This document shows, piece by piece, positions 7,506 through 8,286 of a stretch of DNA of 8,286 bases; within the stretch, counting starts at the first letter, position 1, and the number at the start of each line of letters is the position of its first letter. The stretch is from Bacteroidales bacterium UBA2030 (GTDB lineage Bacteria > Bacteroidota > Bacteroidia > Bacteroidales > TTA-H9): NCBI GenBank assembly GCA_002332755.1, contig DDBO01000192.1, forward strand, positions 1 to 8,286, in the 5' to 3' direction. The translations under genes were made by a program, and so were the position numbers. Under the pieces are notes generated by a model. The model made no database searches and was not told where the DNA came from. It worked only from the letters and a program-made list of their open reading frames with translations.

Positions 7506-8102
7506 TTAATAAATTCCCAAAAGGTTTTTTATTTGTTCCAGGTTGTTTTGTTTGCCTTGGTTGCGCAACTGCTGGCTCGATTCACAGAAATAATGATGAG
7601 ATTGAAGAAAATTCACTTGCAACTCGTACCATTGACGAAGTGTAGTCTGTCTCAAATTGGTTCGTATCCATTCTAAACGCAACCGGTGCGAGATTAGAAA
7701 ATAATCATCGCGGCCTAAATAATCGAGATCAGCATCGCAGAGTATCTGGCCTAACTTGCCCCCTGCTTGTTGAGGCATACGAGTATCCAGAATTAAATTA
7801 ACTACCAAAGTGATATCGGTTTCGTCATATCCATATTGAGGTAAAAAAGACCTGGCCATTTCGGCCGAGGCCTCCTCATGGCCAGCATAGGTAATCAGCA
7901 TTCCGGCGTCATGCAGCAAGGCCGCTGTTTTCAATATCTCTGTCTCATAAGCATCAAGATTCTCAAGCTTTGCCAGCCGCATGACAGCATCGTAAACATC
8001 GAGGGTATGGTCGATACTGTGATAATACAATTCGTGTCGAAGGCCTGTTCTGAGTTTGTCGAGGATAAAATCGCGCAAAGGTGCAAAGTTCATAGCATTC
8101 AA
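7506..8102 (-). CDS. HD-domain metal-dependent phosphohydrolase
   Basis: A 198-residue soluble protein of the HD/PDEase superfamily, metal-dependent hydrolases that usually cleave phosphomono- or phosphodiesters of nucleotides. The metal ligands are in the expected order: H32 in YYHSIDHTLDVY, H64-D65 in ALLHDAGM, H75 in AGHEEAS, and D123 or D125 in LCDADLDYLGR. The YH-x3-HT-x-DV opening and the ADLDYLGR segment match a group of bacterial HD proteins usually annotated only as predicted phosphohydrolases; the substrate is unknown. The ATG at 8102 is the first in frame; an ATG three codons later (8093) is an equally possible start, since no strong ribosome binding site separates them. It is the first gene of the HD-glycosyltransferase-ligA cluster and diverges from the tRNA-Gly gene. 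A weak promoter-like TAACTTTA (8177-8170 on the minus strand) lies upstream, but its -33 element is poor. Confidence 0.85.
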   Translation of the reverse strand: MNAMNFAPLRDFILDKLRTGLRHELYYHSIDHTLDVYDAVMRLAKLENLDAYETEILKTAALLHDAGMLITYAGHEEASAEMARSFLPQYGYDETDITLVVNLILDTRMPQQAGGKLGQILCDADLDYLGRDDYFLISHRLRLEWIRTNLRQTTLRQWYELQVNFLQSHHYFCESSQQLRNQGKQNNLEQIKNLLGIY

Positions 8103-8201
8103 TTGGATGTAGAATACCCGATTATTTTGTTTCTATCAGAATTTAAAATTAGCAACAATTTGCCCGCGGTAAAGTTAGGCTTTATTTTCCATAAACGACG
8201 A

Positions 8202-8233
8202 TTTGCATAATATGCCCCTTTTGTGTACCTTTG
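8202..8233 (+). promoter_or_regulatory. Bacteroidota-type promoter of the tRNA-Gly gene
   Basis: TTTG at 8202-8205 and TACCTTTG at 8226-8233 match the Bacteroidota -33 (TTTG/TTG) and -7 (TAnnTTTG) elements recognised by the primary sigma factor, with a 20-nt spacer. The -7 box ends 12 nt before the first base of the tRNA, which fits a very short 5' leader. Confidence 0.8.
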
Positions 8234-8245
8234 CGCTCAGAGAAC

Positions 8246-8286
8246 GCGGGAGTAGCTCAGTTGGCAGAGCATCAGCTTCCCAAGCT
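8246..8286 (+). tRNA. tRNA-Gly (anticodon CCC), 3' part beyond the window
   Basis: The first 41 bases of a tRNA are present. GCGGGAG forms the 5' acceptor strand, followed by TA and then a D arm with GCTC/GAGC enclosing AGTTGGCA. The anticodon stem begins TCAGC, and the loop TTCCCAA places CCC at positions 34-36, which reads GGG glycine codons. The start of the 3' anticodon strand (GCT) is also visible. The T arm and the acceptor 3' strand lie beyond the edge, so pairing of the acceptor stem cannot be checked. Confidence 0.93.

Noticed and set aside
7878..8210. Plus-strand open frame of 110 codons opposite the HD gene start
   Set aside because: It overlaps the HD gene antisense and has no protein-like features.

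Overview
The window looks like chromosomal DNA from a member of the Bacteroidota. The supporting signs are a DUF6029-type fragment, an LruC/DUF4842 surface protein with DUF11 and cadherin-like repeats, a lipoprotein gene beside it, a Bacteroidota-type promoter (TTTG, 20-nt spacer, TACCTTTG) in front of a tRNA gene, and weak or absent Shine-Dalgarno sites. All complete genes lie on the minus strand; the plus strand carries only the left-edge fragment and the tRNA-Gly at the right edge.

Left edge (1-640): a plus-strand fragment of a DUF6029-like protein loses its homology near base 499. It runs tail to tail into the 5' part of a minus-strand gene for an exported protein, of which only the signal peptide and about 25 residues remain. 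GC content steps from about 33% to about 41% at this point. The join is either a real deletion/rearrangement or an assembly chimera. A clear rho-independent terminator (759-791) ends the next minus-strand transcription unit.

Middle (813-3740): a two-gene unit encodes a small lipoprotein and, 21 nt downstream, an LruC-domain surface protein that would be 844 codons long. Both are interrupted by in-frame stops without any frameshift: TAA at codon 9 of the lipoprotein, TAG at codon 38 and TGA at codon 158 of the LruC gene. All three stop codons also end genes elsewhere in this window, so code reassignment cannot explain them. The unit therefore looks recently inactivated, unless the stops are sequence errors. 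Its leader holds a perfect 11-bp inverted repeat that includes the first base of the lipoprotein start codon.

Right (3937-8102): a tight minus-strand cluster encodes an HD-domain phosphohydrolase, a multi-pass GT-C-like glycosyltransferase and NAD-dependent DNA ligase LigA. The glycosyltransferase and ligA overlap by 4 nt (ATGA), which suggests translational coupling. The glycosyltransferase reading frame extends well upstream of its first ATG, but no ATG, GTG or TTG lies in that extension, so its start codon is non-standard or lost.

No mobile element, CRISPR array or defence system is visible. The most notable feature is the cluster of gene-disrupting changes (truncation/junction, three nonsense codons, a missing start) beside an intact housekeeping gene.
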